A DNA stretch of 64,000 nt from Cheilinus undulatus (GCF_018320785.1 NC_054867.1:51125355-51189354), one strand, 5' to 3'; shown: positions 47,481-61,816, numbered from the stretch's first letter. Made by a program: numbers and translations. The notes: generated by a model not told the origin, from the letters alone.

Positions 47481-50400
47481 CTACTGCAGGTTGTCATCCC
47501 GCAGGCTCTCCAGGATCTGGACCAGGCTCTCCAGTCCAAACACATAGCCTCGGTCCGGACCATCGTGCACCGCCGTGTCTCCACGGAAACCTTTGAAGGT
47601 GGAGTGAGCGAAGTCGATCATACGAACGTCCACCAGGGGGGGTTGCTTGGGCTGAGGGGGAGGGGCAGGGGGAAAGGAGTCTGGATGGGGGTGAGGTGAG
47701 GAGAGAGGGGGAAGGAAGGAGTGGCAGTCTGATTTGGTGGGCGGGGTCTGTGGGGGAGGATGAGGGGAGGGAGGGGGCGGAGCCATAAGTCCGGGTCCCT
47801 GAGAGGACAGAGGTCCTGGCTCTGGGTTCTGGCTCATGTCCGTGTCACAGGGAGCTCCTGTGGGTGGGGGTGGGTGGGCCCCGGGGCCACGGTGAGGCTC
47901 TGTAGGAGCTGCAGGAGTCTTCTGTGTGAGGGCCACGTGCTGCCCTGAGCTGAGGACTGAAGGGACCTCAGGTTCCTAAAGAGTCAAACAACGGAGGTCA
48001 GTGAGATCCACACAAAACTACAGATGCATCTCTCTTTCATCCAGTTTTTAATCAATTTTGATTAATTCTGCCACTAGCTTAGCATTAGCCACCATACTGT
48101 TTTCCCACAATGCACTGCAACAGGCTGACATCAAATGGCAGGCTGGTTCATTGTCACGTCATGTTTTTGCCAAACTGTGAATGTCATCAGACTTAAATAC
48201 TGAAGGAAATGGCCTGAATAGCTTATAATGGCGAGAAAGAGAGACAGAGAGCCTGTGATGTGGCCCTCTGTTCATTCATGCACACAGCAGTAAATCGAAG
48301 CTTCTTTAGCAGGAATTATTGCAACAATGCAACATAGCATGAAGGCGGTCAGTCTCTGGTACTGCTGGAGTGTTATGATGCCCAGGTTGCTTGGACAAAG
48401 TCTGGTATCTCACTTTTTGAATTAAATCCCAGCAAAAAAATGAACTTTTTCATGATATTCAGATTTTCTAGGATGTACCTGACTGTGCCTTTTTTATGCT
48501 TACACAAAAACTCCTGCTGATTTCCCAACATTAAAGAGGTGAGCTATAGGAGGAACAGCTGAATTTTTATCCCATCTTCACCCCGTTTTTTTCCCGTTAA
48601 ACTTGCAGAAATATCATTACTGTAAAATTTGCTAAAAAAACACAAGAGTTGTAAGAGTTATGCGTAATCTGTGTTCACAACAACTCTCACATCAAACAGA
48701 GAGGAGTAAACATGAAGTCATCCAGACTGAGAGGTAATTAGTTGATTGGACAGATTTTAATGAGTCATCGGTGCTTCATCAGGACCCATGGGGGGAAATC
48801 TATCTCCTGTGGCGGAAAGAAGATTATGCAGAATTTTAATGTCTCAGTCTTGTTTATAGTAAGTTTTTGAGTCCTAAAAATAATGCTCATGAAAAGAAAA
48901 ACCGATCATAAAAATCAACAGTATTAATGAAAATAAGCAGCACGTCATGAAACGTGACAAACAGGTCATTAGAGAATGACAAGAGGGGTTGTAGACAGAA
49001 AATATTGATAGCATACTGTGAAACTACTCTGATTATTTTACACTTCATATAATGATGAAAATGGTTCACAGTCAGATACAAACAGCTGTGGGTAGGAGTT
49101 AATTAACATGCATATGATTTACTTTCATTACACCATCTTTTGGATTAATCAGTTATAAGAAATGCCTTGTACAGATGTGTCTAAACAGATTAAAGGATTA
49201 GAAAATTATTATTATGTTTTTTAAGTTTGGCTCATGCAAATGTCTGTTGATATTGTTCCAACGAAGTAGAAAAAATTGAAATATTGTATTGATCTGACTA
49301 AAACTGGACTTTTAAAATACACAAACATATTCGTCTGACTAAAGTCATATTAAACTGAGTTTCTGGAAGTCAGGCAGTCTGCACAGAGCAAAATTCAGGA
49401 GTATCCACTAAAGTTTTTTGTCATAGTCTGCGTTTCATCCACACAGAAATGCTACTTTTGAAAATGGGTCCCAGAGTGAACAAATCTAGAAACGCTTACC
49501 GTTTCGTCTCCATGTGGACAGCCAACCGCATCAAACAACAACGTCATACATACAGTAGCATGGTCCACTTAAGTCGCATGCATGGGGCAAGCCAAAACAA
49601 CAATGGCAGATAACAGAGTTGTGTTTGAGCTGCAGAAGCTATTGAGCTTATTATGGCTTTTATGGCTTTTGGTAGATCAACTGCATAACTGAGTTATAAC
49701 CATAGACGTACTAACTTCGTCCAAACCATGATTTGATTCACAGTTTTAAAACCAGCAGTAATGACTGGCACTAACTGGACAAACATAACTGCATGTGTTT
49801 AAACTAACCACATGGGTCAGGTGTTAAAGCACCATGTAGATCAGAGGGTACTGACATCCAGAGTCCTGACTCACCTGTCCCTCATAGATGATGAGCAGTG
49901 AAGACGAGTAGAAGCGGTAGGATGCCTGCCTCTCCAGCACCGCCTTCAGGCTGCGTAGCTTATTCAGGATTGGCTCAAAGAGGTCCTGCCTCAGACCCTT
50001 CCCGTTGTGCATGTACTGATAGAGCGCCTGGCGGAAACCCTCGATCGACAGACCGCGGCCGTAGTACTTGTTCCTGCAGAGGTAGTGACCCGTGTTCGGC
50101 TGGTACACCTGTAGAGAGAGACAAGACACTTCAGTAAGACATCATAGCATTAACTCTTGTTTGGAGAGAATTCGGCTGTCCCTTTTAGCAACAGTCAACC
50201 CTTTGTTTGCTTTTTACCTGCATGCCACACACTCTGACTCCCAGCGTCGCTGAAGTGCTCTGTTCACATTTCTTCATTTGTCTGGCTGCCTTCTCCTCAG
50301 AGGCGTCATCTCCGTGCTGCCTGGTGCCCATCTTCAGGTCCAGGATACAGGGGTACGAGAAGTGATGGACCACGTTCTCCAACAGCAGGAACTCTGGTTA

Positions 50401-53311
50401 ACACGGTGCAGTCAGGGAAAAATATCTCTAAATCTGTACATACTGTGGACAGCCCAGATTTGTCTTACCATGAAAATGTACATTATGAAGGGCAAAAATA
50501 AAACCACCAAAATCTTGCACTGTTGAGCAACTTAAGACGTACATCAGTTAAGAATGAGAAAGACACTTCCATAAAAACTGACGAAGGCGTTGAGTTGGAG
50601 GGGGTGTGCGTGTTATATGTGTCTTGTGTGTGCGTATGTGTGAGCCTGTGTACTTCATCTCCACTCAGTCCCACCCACTGTCTCTGCCGTCTGATAACAG
50701 GTGACGAAGACACGGCCGTTGCCATGGAGACGACCTCGGAGAGTTCTGATCCAGAATTAAGTAATTAGTAATTAGTGTCATTATTGAATCAAAAGCAACT
50801 AAATGAGTTGGTCAGCAGACTGGAATTTGTATCAAATAGAGTGGAATAAATTAAGGGGGGGGGGCTCTTCCCTTAAAAATGTCTAAATGGTATAGCCCTG
50901 TGCTGCAAAATGATGCAAGTAAATTTAATTTAACCTTAGTAAAAATATGGCTCATACATTGGGAAATTATGGTTCAGAAATACATTTAATTGAATAGATA
51001 TTTGTAAAAAAATTATGCAACATTTGCTGCTTGGCCAGCCGGTTAAGGGGGCCCTGTGTAATATTCTTTCTGGGGGCCCAAAATCCCTAGCTACGCCCCT
51101 GGCTGTGCTATTAGTAAAGAATACTGCAAATGATCTGATGGAACCATCTTCTTTCCAGAAAGCTCGAAGCAGGAATATCCTCTCCACCTCAGCCCTGATC
51201 AGTGCACACACTGGATCATTTCAATGATAATTTTAATAATAATCAGAGTGAAGCATGTTTCTGCAAAGACAACCTTCTCTGACAGCAGCACGGCTCCATG
51301 TGACAGCAGACAGACAGAACAGACAGACCTCATGGAGGACAGAGTTAGTGTTTTGTTTTCCAGACAGCTGCAGTCTGCTCGCTTTGAAGCAGAAGATCAA
51401 AACATGACATCTGACCTGATAACCTCAGACATCTCCCGCCCTCCCCCCTCCAACTTTGGTTTCTCCCCCTTAGTATTACTCACACCCAGAGCCTCAGATT
51501 TTACTGCCACACTACAACACTGACCATATACTAAAATACTAGTGTCTGCTTTTTGCACCTTGTGACAAACAATAAATAACTTTGACGAATAGTTCATGTT
51601 TTTATTTCCTTCTGTCAATAAAAGTATCCTCCCTTTATTTTGGACAGGCTTTCATGTGAAATGGACCTTTGATTACTTAAAATGAAAACTCATGCACAGC
51701 AAAGATGGAAGGACCATAAAGCAACACAAGAAAGCATATCTAATGGCTCTCAAAATTAGGATGCTGCAACATATTAAATTACAACTTACTACTTTGGAGA
51801 GATGTAATGGTATTTGAGTTCATCCCAAACTGTCACAGTTTAGTGCATGCAGCCAAAAGAGGGCAAGAACAAACTGCCTCCCCACGGGATTCACACCCCA
51901 ATCCAGATGGCTGTAATGTTCCTTATTTTTGTAATGCTAGTAAGTGAAAAATAAAGAAGTAGACACAACAAAACACACTACTAAGAAAAGTTACATACAA
52001 TAGCAACTAGCAACGACACTCCTCTAAATTCTCGTCCCTTTCTTTAACTTCTCTGCTCTGTTTTAATAAAGGCTCTAGATGTAAAGCAGAGAGGATCACA
52101 GACATCACTGATGCCAACACATTTTAAAGGCTATCTGTGGATAAACAGAAGGAGGAACTCGGCTTCATCTGTGCATTAAAAGTTTTTAAGCATTGTCACA
52201 ATGTCCCTTTACATAACCCCGTCCTTGAATTGGTACTGGCTCACACCAGTGGTGATTAAACATGAATAATGCCTACACCTGCTGTTGTCTGACAACCATG
52301 TGATCACAAACGTTAAAAATCATAAATACAATACACTGATCCTGGATGCACATATTTTTTCTGTTAAATTTATTTCATAATGTCAAACCAGGTTATGCTA
52401 TTAGTTTCCTTGCTGCTTTTTTCTTTGCATCATTTGTTTTTCCCAATTTTGTTAAATGTTCAACTGTACCAACTATCACTAATAGTTTTAAATGGGACAT
52501 TGGAACAAACTGGACCTGTCACTACTGCCAGCTCAAAAATAATCAATAAGAGAAACCCAGAAATATGCATCTTGTTGTTTTTTTCCCTGTAGAACCAAAC
52601 CGGACTGAACCATGACCCCAAAACTGGGGTACAAACTAAACCATGACCTCTGTGAACTGTTGCACCCAAACTAATCTGACGCTGTGTTTTGAGACGGTAT
52701 GCCAACCTGCTGCATGGCTGGTATGCATCCTAACATTATTTTGTCTGTCTGAGACAGATGATTAAGTTTTCTAGTACCTTGCTGCCTTACTATTCACAGA
52801 CTATTCCAACACTCAAAGGGCTTCTAATGATGACCTGCTTTTATTTTTCAGAACACACAGGCTAGTAAAAGGAACTGGGCTTTAAGTAGGGATGGACTAT
52901 TATGTTCACTTTTAAAGTATTTCGGCCAATATCCATTTCGATAGCTAATTATCATGGCTTTTACCAATGCACAACATCGCAGAGACAATTCCTGACCGGG
53001 GAAATGTATTTTTTTTATATAAAAACCTTACCTGAAGGATCTTAGGTCACATGTATTTTTCAACCAAAGTTACACTGAGTAGCAGTGTTTGTGATTGGCT
53101 GAAGAAGGATACTGAAGAGTTTGCGGTCCTTGGATTCAGACCTCATGCGGCTCAGCTGCTGTTTGTGGCAGCGAAGGCTCCATGGGTTGTGGCTGATCTT
53201 CTCTGAACTCAAACCGCTGTTCCAGTCCAGCATCTGGAAGGGAACGTCTGAGTGGATCTTTGGGTCAAGCCGCGGACTCTTCAGCTCTGCAAGACTGCAA
53301 GTGAAAGAGAA

Positions 53312-53346
<35 letters not shown>

Positions 53347-56300
53347 ATTGTATAAATTTTAACATTTTAATTATCAAAATGTTACAAAGATATTGGTGCA
53401 ATTTAGATAGTGTGCTAGAAATTTATATATATTGGGCATCTAGAAATTCTATTTTTGTTGATGTTCTGTTGTTTGGAAAAAGATTTGACTTCTAGTAATA
53501 CTGTACTGAAATTTGACATACTTGTACTTTGACATATTTGAACAATTTTGTGCTACACCCTTAAAGCTACATTGTAGTTACAGTCCAATCATAATACCAA
53601 ACAACACTAAACACTACAAATGAGGGCGTCTTATAGGGATTTCATTGGTTTTGACCACCTATAAAATATATAATTTTTGTGAGGAATCATGTACATATAC
53701 AGCCCACTTAACCTCTACTATGACAGTTGAGACAAAAAGAGACAAACATCTCCACAGACTACATTTCGGGGTCTTCTCTTCCACTGGGGCTCTAGATAGA
53801 CAGTCACATTTTTTCCTCACCATCACAACGCCCATGCAGACTGATCTTAGAAATGAGAGCTTCTATCATGCTATCTGACTGATGATATCTGCAAATTAGC
53901 TCCGAATGCAAAGTGTAGGTTGAAGGAATGTTGTTCAAGGTTTTCTGGTCAAAAAATAAACTGTTGATTATGGTGCTAGAATTTAAGTCAGAGGATTATG
54001 AGGATCAAATCATTAAAGTTAATCCGGAGAAGGTTTAAATTTGTGTTGAGAATATCCTTGTAATCCATCCTTATTTGAGGCACTTTTAATTGAAGCATTG
54101 AGCAGATCTACATTCACTGATATGACATACAAATGCACTGCTAGGGAGGCAAATATGCTATGAAAGGTGCATACAAATATGAAATAATGCCTGTCAGTAT
54201 ATGCTCTTGTGATAACAATAATGATGCGTTTTATTTATAGTTGCCTTTCAAAGTGCTCATGGTCACCTTACAAGTCAAAGTTAAAAACAGGACGAATAAG
54301 TAAACAACAACAACAACAAAAAAAAAAACAATTAGGAATGAGTTAAAACACTGAATAAAACAGTGTGTTTGAAAAGATGGGTTTTGAGATGGGATTTGAA
54401 AATGGAGAAAGAGTTACAGTTACAGTGGGAGGGAGTTACAGAGGCTGGGAGAAGAGCGGCGTAAGGCTCTGGATCCCATGATGGTCGAACAAACAGGTGA
54501 GACTGTAAAGTGATCAGAGGAAGAGGACCTGAGAGTGTGGGAGGGGGTGCTGGTGTGCAAGAGGTCAGAAATGTATGGAGGGGTGAGGTTAGGGATGGCC
54601 TTGAAGGTGTGGAGCAGAATCTTAAAGTCAATGCGGTAGTTGACTGGGAGCCAGTGTGATGCGATTACTGGATGGGGTTGTAGATTTGATCGAGCGGCAG
54701 AATTTTGGACTCATTACAGTGTGTGAAAGGATTTTTGAGGGAGACCAAAGAGAGGGGAGTAACAGTAATCAACCTGGGAAGTGACAAGGGTATGAACTAA
54801 AATAGCAACAGAGGTGGGAGTGAGGGATGGACGGAGGCGAATGATGTTGCGTAGATGGAAGTAAGCAGACCTGGTAACATTAGTGATGTGCTATTGGAAT
54901 GATAACACGACAGTGTGCTGTCGAAGATGACACCCAAACTCTTGACCTGAGGGGAAGGAGAAACTTAGGAATGATGAATTGTAAGGATAAAAATGTCAGA
55001 TTTTTAAAGTGGATTTAGTGCCAATATGAAGAAATCCAGCTTCATCACTGTTGAGTTTGAGGAAGTTGTGTGACAATCAGGACTTATTTCCTCTAGATAT
55101 TCACAGAAGGAAGGTGGGAGGGTGGAGTTAGGTTTGGTGGACAGACAGAGCTGGGTGTCATCTGTGTAGCAGTGGAAGTTCAATTTACGGAAGATAAGAC
55201 CAAGAGGAAGCAAACAGATGAGGACAGAACCCTGGGGAACACCATAAGAGACTGGAAAAGGTTGGGATTTGAATGAAAATCCCATAAAAAAAATCTGTTT
55301 TATGGATTTAGCATAAGTTTTTGGAGGTACTCTGGTAAAGACTGACACTCTGGATGAAAACTGAAAGGTACTACATATCCCATAATGCCTTTAAGTAATA
55401 TATCCAATCTGATCTTTTCATCCTTATCATGTTTCAGTTGCTCCTTTTGTGGGTGAACAAGTTAGAGCCTAATGCGCAATCATGTAAACAGCTCAAGAAG
55501 TTTATTAATAAATGGCCGTCAGTTTTAAAAAACTGCCTCCTCATTAAATCTTATCTTACCTATCAGAAGCATCGTTGTCGTGCGCCTCCCTCTTGTCGCT
55601 CCGATCGTCTTTGTGTTCAGAGGAGGATGAGGAGCGATGGAGGCTTCGTCTGGAGTGTTTTCTTCTCGGCTGCTCTCTCTCTGGGGGGTCCCGCTCCTCA
55701 TGCTCTGTGGGGCCCCCCTCCATGTTGCTCTCCACGTAGGGGTAAGCCACCAGGTTGATGTAGCCATCTGAGTCGCCCTCAAAACACACCAGCACCACAC
55801 CTGAAATAATAAAACAATAATCAGCGGTCGGCATTAGTGCTCTACAAACAAAGATGAACAGATGCAAACACCAGATCTTGTTCTCCTTTTAGGGTCTCTT
55901 AACTCTGAACAGATACAAACAAATACATTTCAGCGCTAAGCAGTTGTCAGCATTGTGACAAATGCTAAGAGCTACTACAAGGACATTCTTTTGTGCTGAC
56001 TGTTCAGTTTTCACCCCCACCTTCATCCAAACACTGGACCAGGGATTACTTTCAGGTGTCTCGAAGCACAGAAACTTTTCAAGGGTCAAGGCGAAATACT
56101 CACCTCACAAACACACTTACAGTGAGGATTTACTTTGATTTGTCTTCTGTCTGTATATAAGAATATAATAAATGTTTTGTTAATTCAACTGTAAAAGTGT
56201 TTATGGATTAAATGCCCGGACAGGAATGCCTGGTAGTATTCTATTTAAACATTAAGCTGTTATTTTTAGAGCATTTCTTTCCTGCTATAAGTGAGATGCT

Positions 56301-59300
56301 GGACATCCTTCCTCTGTTGGTCCAAATTGAATTTAACCGTCAGCTCACTTACTGGTGGGAAATCTACTCCAAACATCGAGTCCGAACATGACAAGTCAGG
56401 TCTTGGACTTCCTCACAACTTAAGGAGAAATTTGATCTGCTGATGTCCAACCATTTCTGGATTAAACAACCTTGACAGAATCAGAAAGTCGTTGCCAGGC
56501 AGCTGTCTGTACATACGTACGCCTGTCTGCTGTTATTTAATCAGCAGAACAATGGTAGTGGGCAGACATCCAGGGCTAAATATAGACTCCTTATAGACGT
56601 GTGTTGTCAAAGCACTGGGAACCACAACAGCAGGGGGTTGGACTGAGATACAGAGAAACTCAGCCTGCAGGTCAGAGTGTTGGGAGAATCTCCACCAGAT
56701 GATCTCAGGTAGAGGAGCTCAGAGTACAGTCAGGTGATCATGGTGAGTAGGTAAAATATTTATTTAGTCATAATAAATGGATGTTTTTAGATGCCTGTAA
56801 CAAATTGAATTTCTTCATTAGCATGTTGAAAATTTCTAGAGAACTGATTTCATTATCTGGCATTTTTCCTCAAACAATTCCTTTACATCAGCCTTTTACA
56901 AACTTCTGTCTGCTACAGCCCACTATCAGACCTGAAAATCTTCTGAGGCCCACCAAAAAAACATGAAACTTAAATATTTCAAGTTTTATTTATAATATTT
57001 TCGTATTGTAATCAGGGAATTTCAGTGCAAATGCTTTGCTTCCAGAGACATTAATGTTACTCAGAAAGTGTTTGTGGCTCACAAAGTACAATCAATAAGC
57101 CACTGCCATTACTTTTTTTTTCCATCAGGCATCTGCAAAGACACTTACATTTTCTTTTCTAATATTTCTCTCTGTAAACGCTCTTTGTTGACCAGCAAAC
57201 TCTTTCCAAGTAGCATTAATGTCTTTGAAGACACTAATTGATTCTTAAAATTGGGAAGCGAATGATACTGTGGAATCTTAAACAAATTGTCACCAGTTAA
57301 TCTAACACCATTTAAACCATGACACCGACAAAATAAATGATAAAAATTGACACAAGTTAAAACTTCTGGCAGTGAATGATATGTGATACAGTATTTTATT
57401 TTAATCTAAAATGTGTTTTTTTTTGTTAATTTCTTTGATTTGTAGTTTTAGTAAATTATCTCTTGCGGCCCACCTACAATCCCTTTGGGGCCCCCCAGTG
57501 GGCCCTGGCCCACAGTTTGGGAAGTAATGCTTTAAATTAAAATTATGTTATTTACAGGGAACATTTACCTGAAACCTTATTTCAGTCCCAGACTCTTTGA
57601 TTCATTCACAATCTCTGTTTTTAAATTAAGCAATTATCTCCTGTCCACACCGGAGGGGAAACCATTTACAGGTGCTACTCAGAAAATCCGACTATCATAA
57701 AAAATTTTTTAAAAAAGATATTTAAGGCATATCTTTAACTGTTTCAAAGCACATAGATTAAACTTCACATTCCCAGATCCTGTTGGTTTTAGTTATGATT
57801 TATTGTTTCTCATCTGGGAGGAAGTGAGGGAAGAGAGAGGAAAAGAGAGGAAGAATGTGCCATAAAGGGTGAGGAAAAAGAGAGAGGAACTTCATCTGAT
57901 CTCCTGTCATGATGTAACTCTAGATTACACACATTTATAAGGAATGGATGTTTTGATAGGCGCCTGTAAAAATACATTCACCGGTGATGCAGCTTTACAA
58001 AATAAAAGCACAAGAAGTCATCTCATCCTTTGAACACCAGACCATAGATACAGCTGAATACAGTTCGCCAGTGAAATAACACTTGCTGGGTCAAATTTGA
58101 ACAAAATTCAGTATTTCTCTACCTTGTCAATCTATGCGGTTCTCTGGCTCCTTTGTCAACAAATAAGAGCAAAAATCACTTTGTGAATCTTATGATTGTG
58201 CAGTTGCATTTAGATACCCTCAGTGGGCACCAAAGTGCACCAAATATTTCCATCCATCCATTCTTTATTAAGTCATCCCAGACATCCCTTTTCCCAAAAA
58301 ACATTTTCTGGCTCCTTCAGAGGCATTCCCAGGCAAGGTAGGATATATAATCCCTCCAACACGTTCTGGGTGTGTCCAAAGGTCTCCTCCCAGTGTGCCT
58401 GGAAAACCTCCATAGGGAGGCAACTTGGAGGCTTCTTGATGAGATTCTCTTCACCTGCTTGTATTCAAGATCTTGTTCTTCTAGTCAATAACCAAAGGTT
58501 ATGACCATCAGAGAGAGCTGAAACAAAAACTGACCGCTAAATTAAAAGCTTTGCCTTTGACTCAGCTCCCTCTTTACCACAATGGTCCAGAACTTCATAG
58601 AAAGAACTGTGAGATTGACAGGCAGATTGGTGCAGCATCAGCAGTCTTCCTATGCACTGTAGCTTTAAATAGCTAAACGTGCAATGACGTTTTTGTGACC
58701 ATCACAGACTTTCGTGGCATTAGTTTGATCCCAGGCCTCCTTTAGGGGAGCTAAGCCCCTGCCTGTTCTCCCCCTGTGGCGCTCTAAACAGTTTAACCTC
58801 CGGATGGAGAAGCAGAGGGACGGATGTACGGATGTTTACTGACACTGCTTTAGCTGCTCTGCTCTCCATCAGCAGATACATGCTGTAGCTGCTTCCACTG
58901 GCTCTTTGCTGTAGTAACAGACCCAAACACACTCTGACAGCTAACATCCAAACACACGCACACTCCTCTCCTGCATGTGTGTGACCTATTTATCATCTTA
59001 GGAAATTATATAAGTGAGGTGGGAATGACGAAAGTCGTCAGAGGGGCAGAAAGGAATTTGATTTACAGATAAAGAGGTATTTTTAAGGTAGAAATCAGGT
59101 GTATGATGATGGCTCTGCTCCAGTAAAGATGACTTTTTAGTCTCAACAGTGAGCCAAGGAAGAGAACAGCAGGCTCTTAACTCTGAAACTTTATTATGAT
59201 ACATTAGTTTAATCTCTCATCAGGTTATAAATGCCTCCAAAAAAGAAACTCGTTGTTTCTGGCTGTGAGCTGTGTCCCAGTTTAACACCTCACCCTGACT

Positions 59301-60752
59301 TTGAAATGGTTCAGAGCAAGGAGTCAAGCAATATGACAAACTGCACTGTGCAGACATGAAATATTAAGATGTTTAAAGTGTGCCGTTGATGGTACTGATG
59401 TCCCACAATGCACTGTGCAGTTGAAATGAAGAGAAGCTACTCATAATTATATTTTTACTTTTCCTTTTTTAGGTTTTAGGCTTTTATGAGGGATGCACAA
59501 TACTAAGTTTTTAATCTTGAGGATTACGGCTTAAAGCTCGGAAAAGATAAAAAATCCACTATCTCAGAGTATTAAAATATTATTGAAAAGACCAGATTCT
59601 TGTCAGTTATTTCTCTCACTCTGGTTCAGTACAAACAACCACAAGCATGAGAAGGACTGCTGACATGACATTTGTCCAAGAAGACAATCACTGACACCTT
59701 CCACAGCCTGCCTCTATCACATAACACTGCTGTGATTGAGGAAAAGAGACCAAACTAGACATCCAAAAAACAAAAAGCTGCATCAGACAGTTTAATGTAA
59801 CACAGATGATCTCTGGTTCAGTGTGTTGTGTGGAGCCACATGTGCAGCTGAAGGTTTAACTAATTCACACTTCCTGTGCATTGAAACTCTGAAACATTTC
59901 AATGAAAGCACAGTTTCATGGCTGCACTCATACCAAACCTCAAACATACCTTTATACTCTGGAGTAAACTCTTTCATTTCTGGAGGCAAAGACTCGTAGA
60001 ACCGCTGCTCTCTGCTGATCAGAGGCTTACACACTGTGTGGTCATCGTAACGCATCATACTGGTGTGACCCCCCACCTACAAATCACAAAGACACATATC
60101 AGTTGATTCAAAAATATTCCCAAAGAAAACAGACTTTGTGAGATATGTGATTTTGCAGAAATGGAAAGTGAGTCCAGTTTTCTTTTGCACTGTACTTGCA
60201 AGAACAATTGCTTCATGAAATGCCTTGTCAAATTCCTGAAATTCTGCAGTTGCCTGATGAGCAAAAACTGGAATGGCTGTTTAAATTTGATGTGTTTTGC
60301 TAATTTTGTCTAAAAGCCTGGAAAAGATGACAAAATAGTTTATTTAATCAATTAATGAATCTTTAGCTTGTCTCCATCTTCCCTTTCTGTTCTATGATGA
60401 TGAAAGAACTACTATGCACTCTGCTCCTGGTTTGTTTAAATCCTTGATGTCATGTAAGCCCAGGTGGGCTGGGCATATGATTGGCTGTATTTCATAATCA
60501 TAAAAATAAAATCTTCAACTCCAACATATATGTGAAAATAGGAAAGAAGAGGCACTACCAAGATACATGTGGGATATCTGTGTTCACTCAGAGTTCTATA
60601 ACATCAGCCTGTTCAAAACACTCCATCATATCTACCTGATGAATGAAGGGCTCCAGAGGAACGCCTCCAGCTCGTGATCGAAGTGAAGCCCCTCCCCCCG
60701 GCCCCGTCCCATGTAGCTTGCTGTCCATGTTGTTGGTGTGAGGGAGGCACAT
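47481..60752 (-). CDS. ip6k1: Inositol hexakisphosphate kinase 1
   Basis: Seven coding exons on the minus strand: 60636-60752, 59950-60076, 55560-55800, 53113-53294, 50218-50393, 49875-50108 and 47481-47975. They join in frame to 1572 nt (523 residues; human IP6K1 has 441). The enzyme adds a phosphate to InsP6 to make the pyrophosphate 5-InsP7. Visible hallmarks are [11 protein letters not shown] and [10 protein letters not shown] near the start, the kinase-family P-x3-D-x-K-x-G motif (P-C-I-L-D-L-K-M-G, 237-245), S-S-L-L-I-I-Y and the metal-binding I-D-F-A-H-S (Asp480). The words H-S-R-R-S-L-H-R and C-H-K-Q-Q-L-S-R-M favour IP6K1 over IP6K2. The extra length is mainly a Pro-rich stretch (about residues 380-471). 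The start is the first ATG in frame; the frame is open upstream to a stop in the previous exon but has no ATG there. Confidence 0.94.
48370..48490. mobile_element. Decayed MITE end
   Basis: TGAACTTTTTCATGATATTC followed by TAGGATGTACCTG matches an end of the palindromic MITE family at 30543-30806. Only a remnant is left, in an ip6k1 intron. Confidence 0.45.
51030..51105. mobile_element. Solo end of a DNA transposon
   Basis: GGGGGCCCAAAATCCCTAGC followed by TACGCCCCTG is a common terminal sequence of fish DNA transposons (complement CAGGGGCGTAGCTA). The partner end was not found. It lies in an ip6k1 intron. Confidence 0.4.
53300..53347. repeat. GATA/GA microsatellite at an ip6k1 splice acceptor
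   Basis: (GATA)n then (GA)n on the plus strand. On the minus strand it becomes a CT/CTAT run that directly precedes TTTCACTTGCAG, the acceptor of ip6k1 exon 53113-53294. Confidence 0.85.
54230..55290 (-). mobile_element. 5'-truncated L2-type LINE
   Basis: The minus strand codes for reverse-transcriptase fragments: V-P-Q-G-S-V-L near 55240, then [11 protein letters not shown] (the catalytic Y-x-D-D), then, after frameshifts, H-L-F-V-R-P-S-W-D and S-H-L-K-T-H-L-F, the characteristic end of L2 ORF2. Several breaks make it dead. It lies in the ip6k1 intron between exons 55560-55800 and 53113-53294. Confidence 0.85.
56885..57530. mobile_element. Possible old MITE
   Basis: GCCTTTTACAAACTTCTGTC near the left and CCCACAGTTTGGGAAGTAAT near the right are partly complementary (AACTT…/…TTTGGGAAG), with AGGCCCACCAAA and GCGGCCCACCTAC words just inside. 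It lies in the large ip6k1 intron 55801-59949. Assignment is tentative. Confidence 0.35.
58240..58470. repeat. Degraded dispersed repeat
   Basis: GTGTCCAAAGGTCTCCTCCC followed by CTGGAAAACCTCCATAGGGA resembles a segment seen in many fish dispersed repeats of probable retrotransposon origin. No frame is kept and the family is not assigned. Confidence 0.4.
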
Positions 60753-61816
60753 GGCTCCTGGCGGACGCACCGCGCCTCCTCCTGCAGAGGGGAGAAGGAT
60801 TTATTCATAACTCAATTTCTTGGTCAAACATGTGACTTCTTCTGCTCAACAAGAATGAGGAGACCGAGAACGAAACCCCTACTGATACATTTCTATTGCT
60901 TTTTGGAAGCAATAGAAAGGTATTAGACAGACAAAATGCTGTCAGATAACTAAAAAAATAGTGGTATAAGCTAAGTTGTGCTTCAGTTATAAGTGTTGCA
61001 GCCAGAGACTTTTTTCCTTCAAACTGACAGTTGAGGGTACTACATTTTTTCATAATCATTTTCAAAAAAAAAAGAGAACTGTGAAACTGAGAATATTTAA
61101 CAGATAAGATCATGCCATCAAAATTTCTAATTGATTAATTAATACATTAATTGATTCAAGTTAAAAGACCTCAGTGACATGGATTAATTTCAGTTGTTAT
61201 TAAGAAATGTTGAGGTAAAGACAGTAAAGTTTGGGCAAAGATGAAACCTTACACCCTTAAAATCACAGGAAAGAAAAACTTAAGTCTTGAATCTAAACAT
61301 TCTTGTTTGTTGATACTTGATCTATGTCCACAAACCTTTACAGACTGAAGAAACAGCCAAGGACCAGTAACAGATAGAGATTCATTTTCAGTCCATGCTT
61401 GAATATTAGCAGCAGGATGGAACAGCCAGTAACACGCAGCATGCTGCTGCTATCAAAAAAGTGCAGTGTCATCACAAAGTAAGCTTATTCATCGACATAT
61501 CTGTGGTTTAAATATAAAGGATTTCTTTTAAAACAGCTATATTCACACAGAAGTTTAAGCGTGTTAAAATCTGAGGGAGACAACTTTTGAAAAACTGAAA
61601 CAAGTCAGCTTGATTTTGCTGAATGTTCTCCTTTGTTTGGGTTTTGTGGTTGCCATGGTGAGCCTAAACCACCATCACATGTTTACAAACAACTCTTAGT
61701 TAAAATGAGAAAGAGGAAGTCACTGTGATTTATTCTTCTCGTTTTGGTTCTAACGAAGGAAACCACTAGATAAATTGACTGATGTCCCACGGAGTAAGTG
61801 GGAAGCTCTGTCTTAC

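Noticed and set aside
54332..54631. Proline-rich 99-codon frame as a host gene
   Set aside because: Its end (H-L-K-T-H-L-F-like) and the neighbouring Y-x-D-D frame identify it as a truncated L2 LINE.
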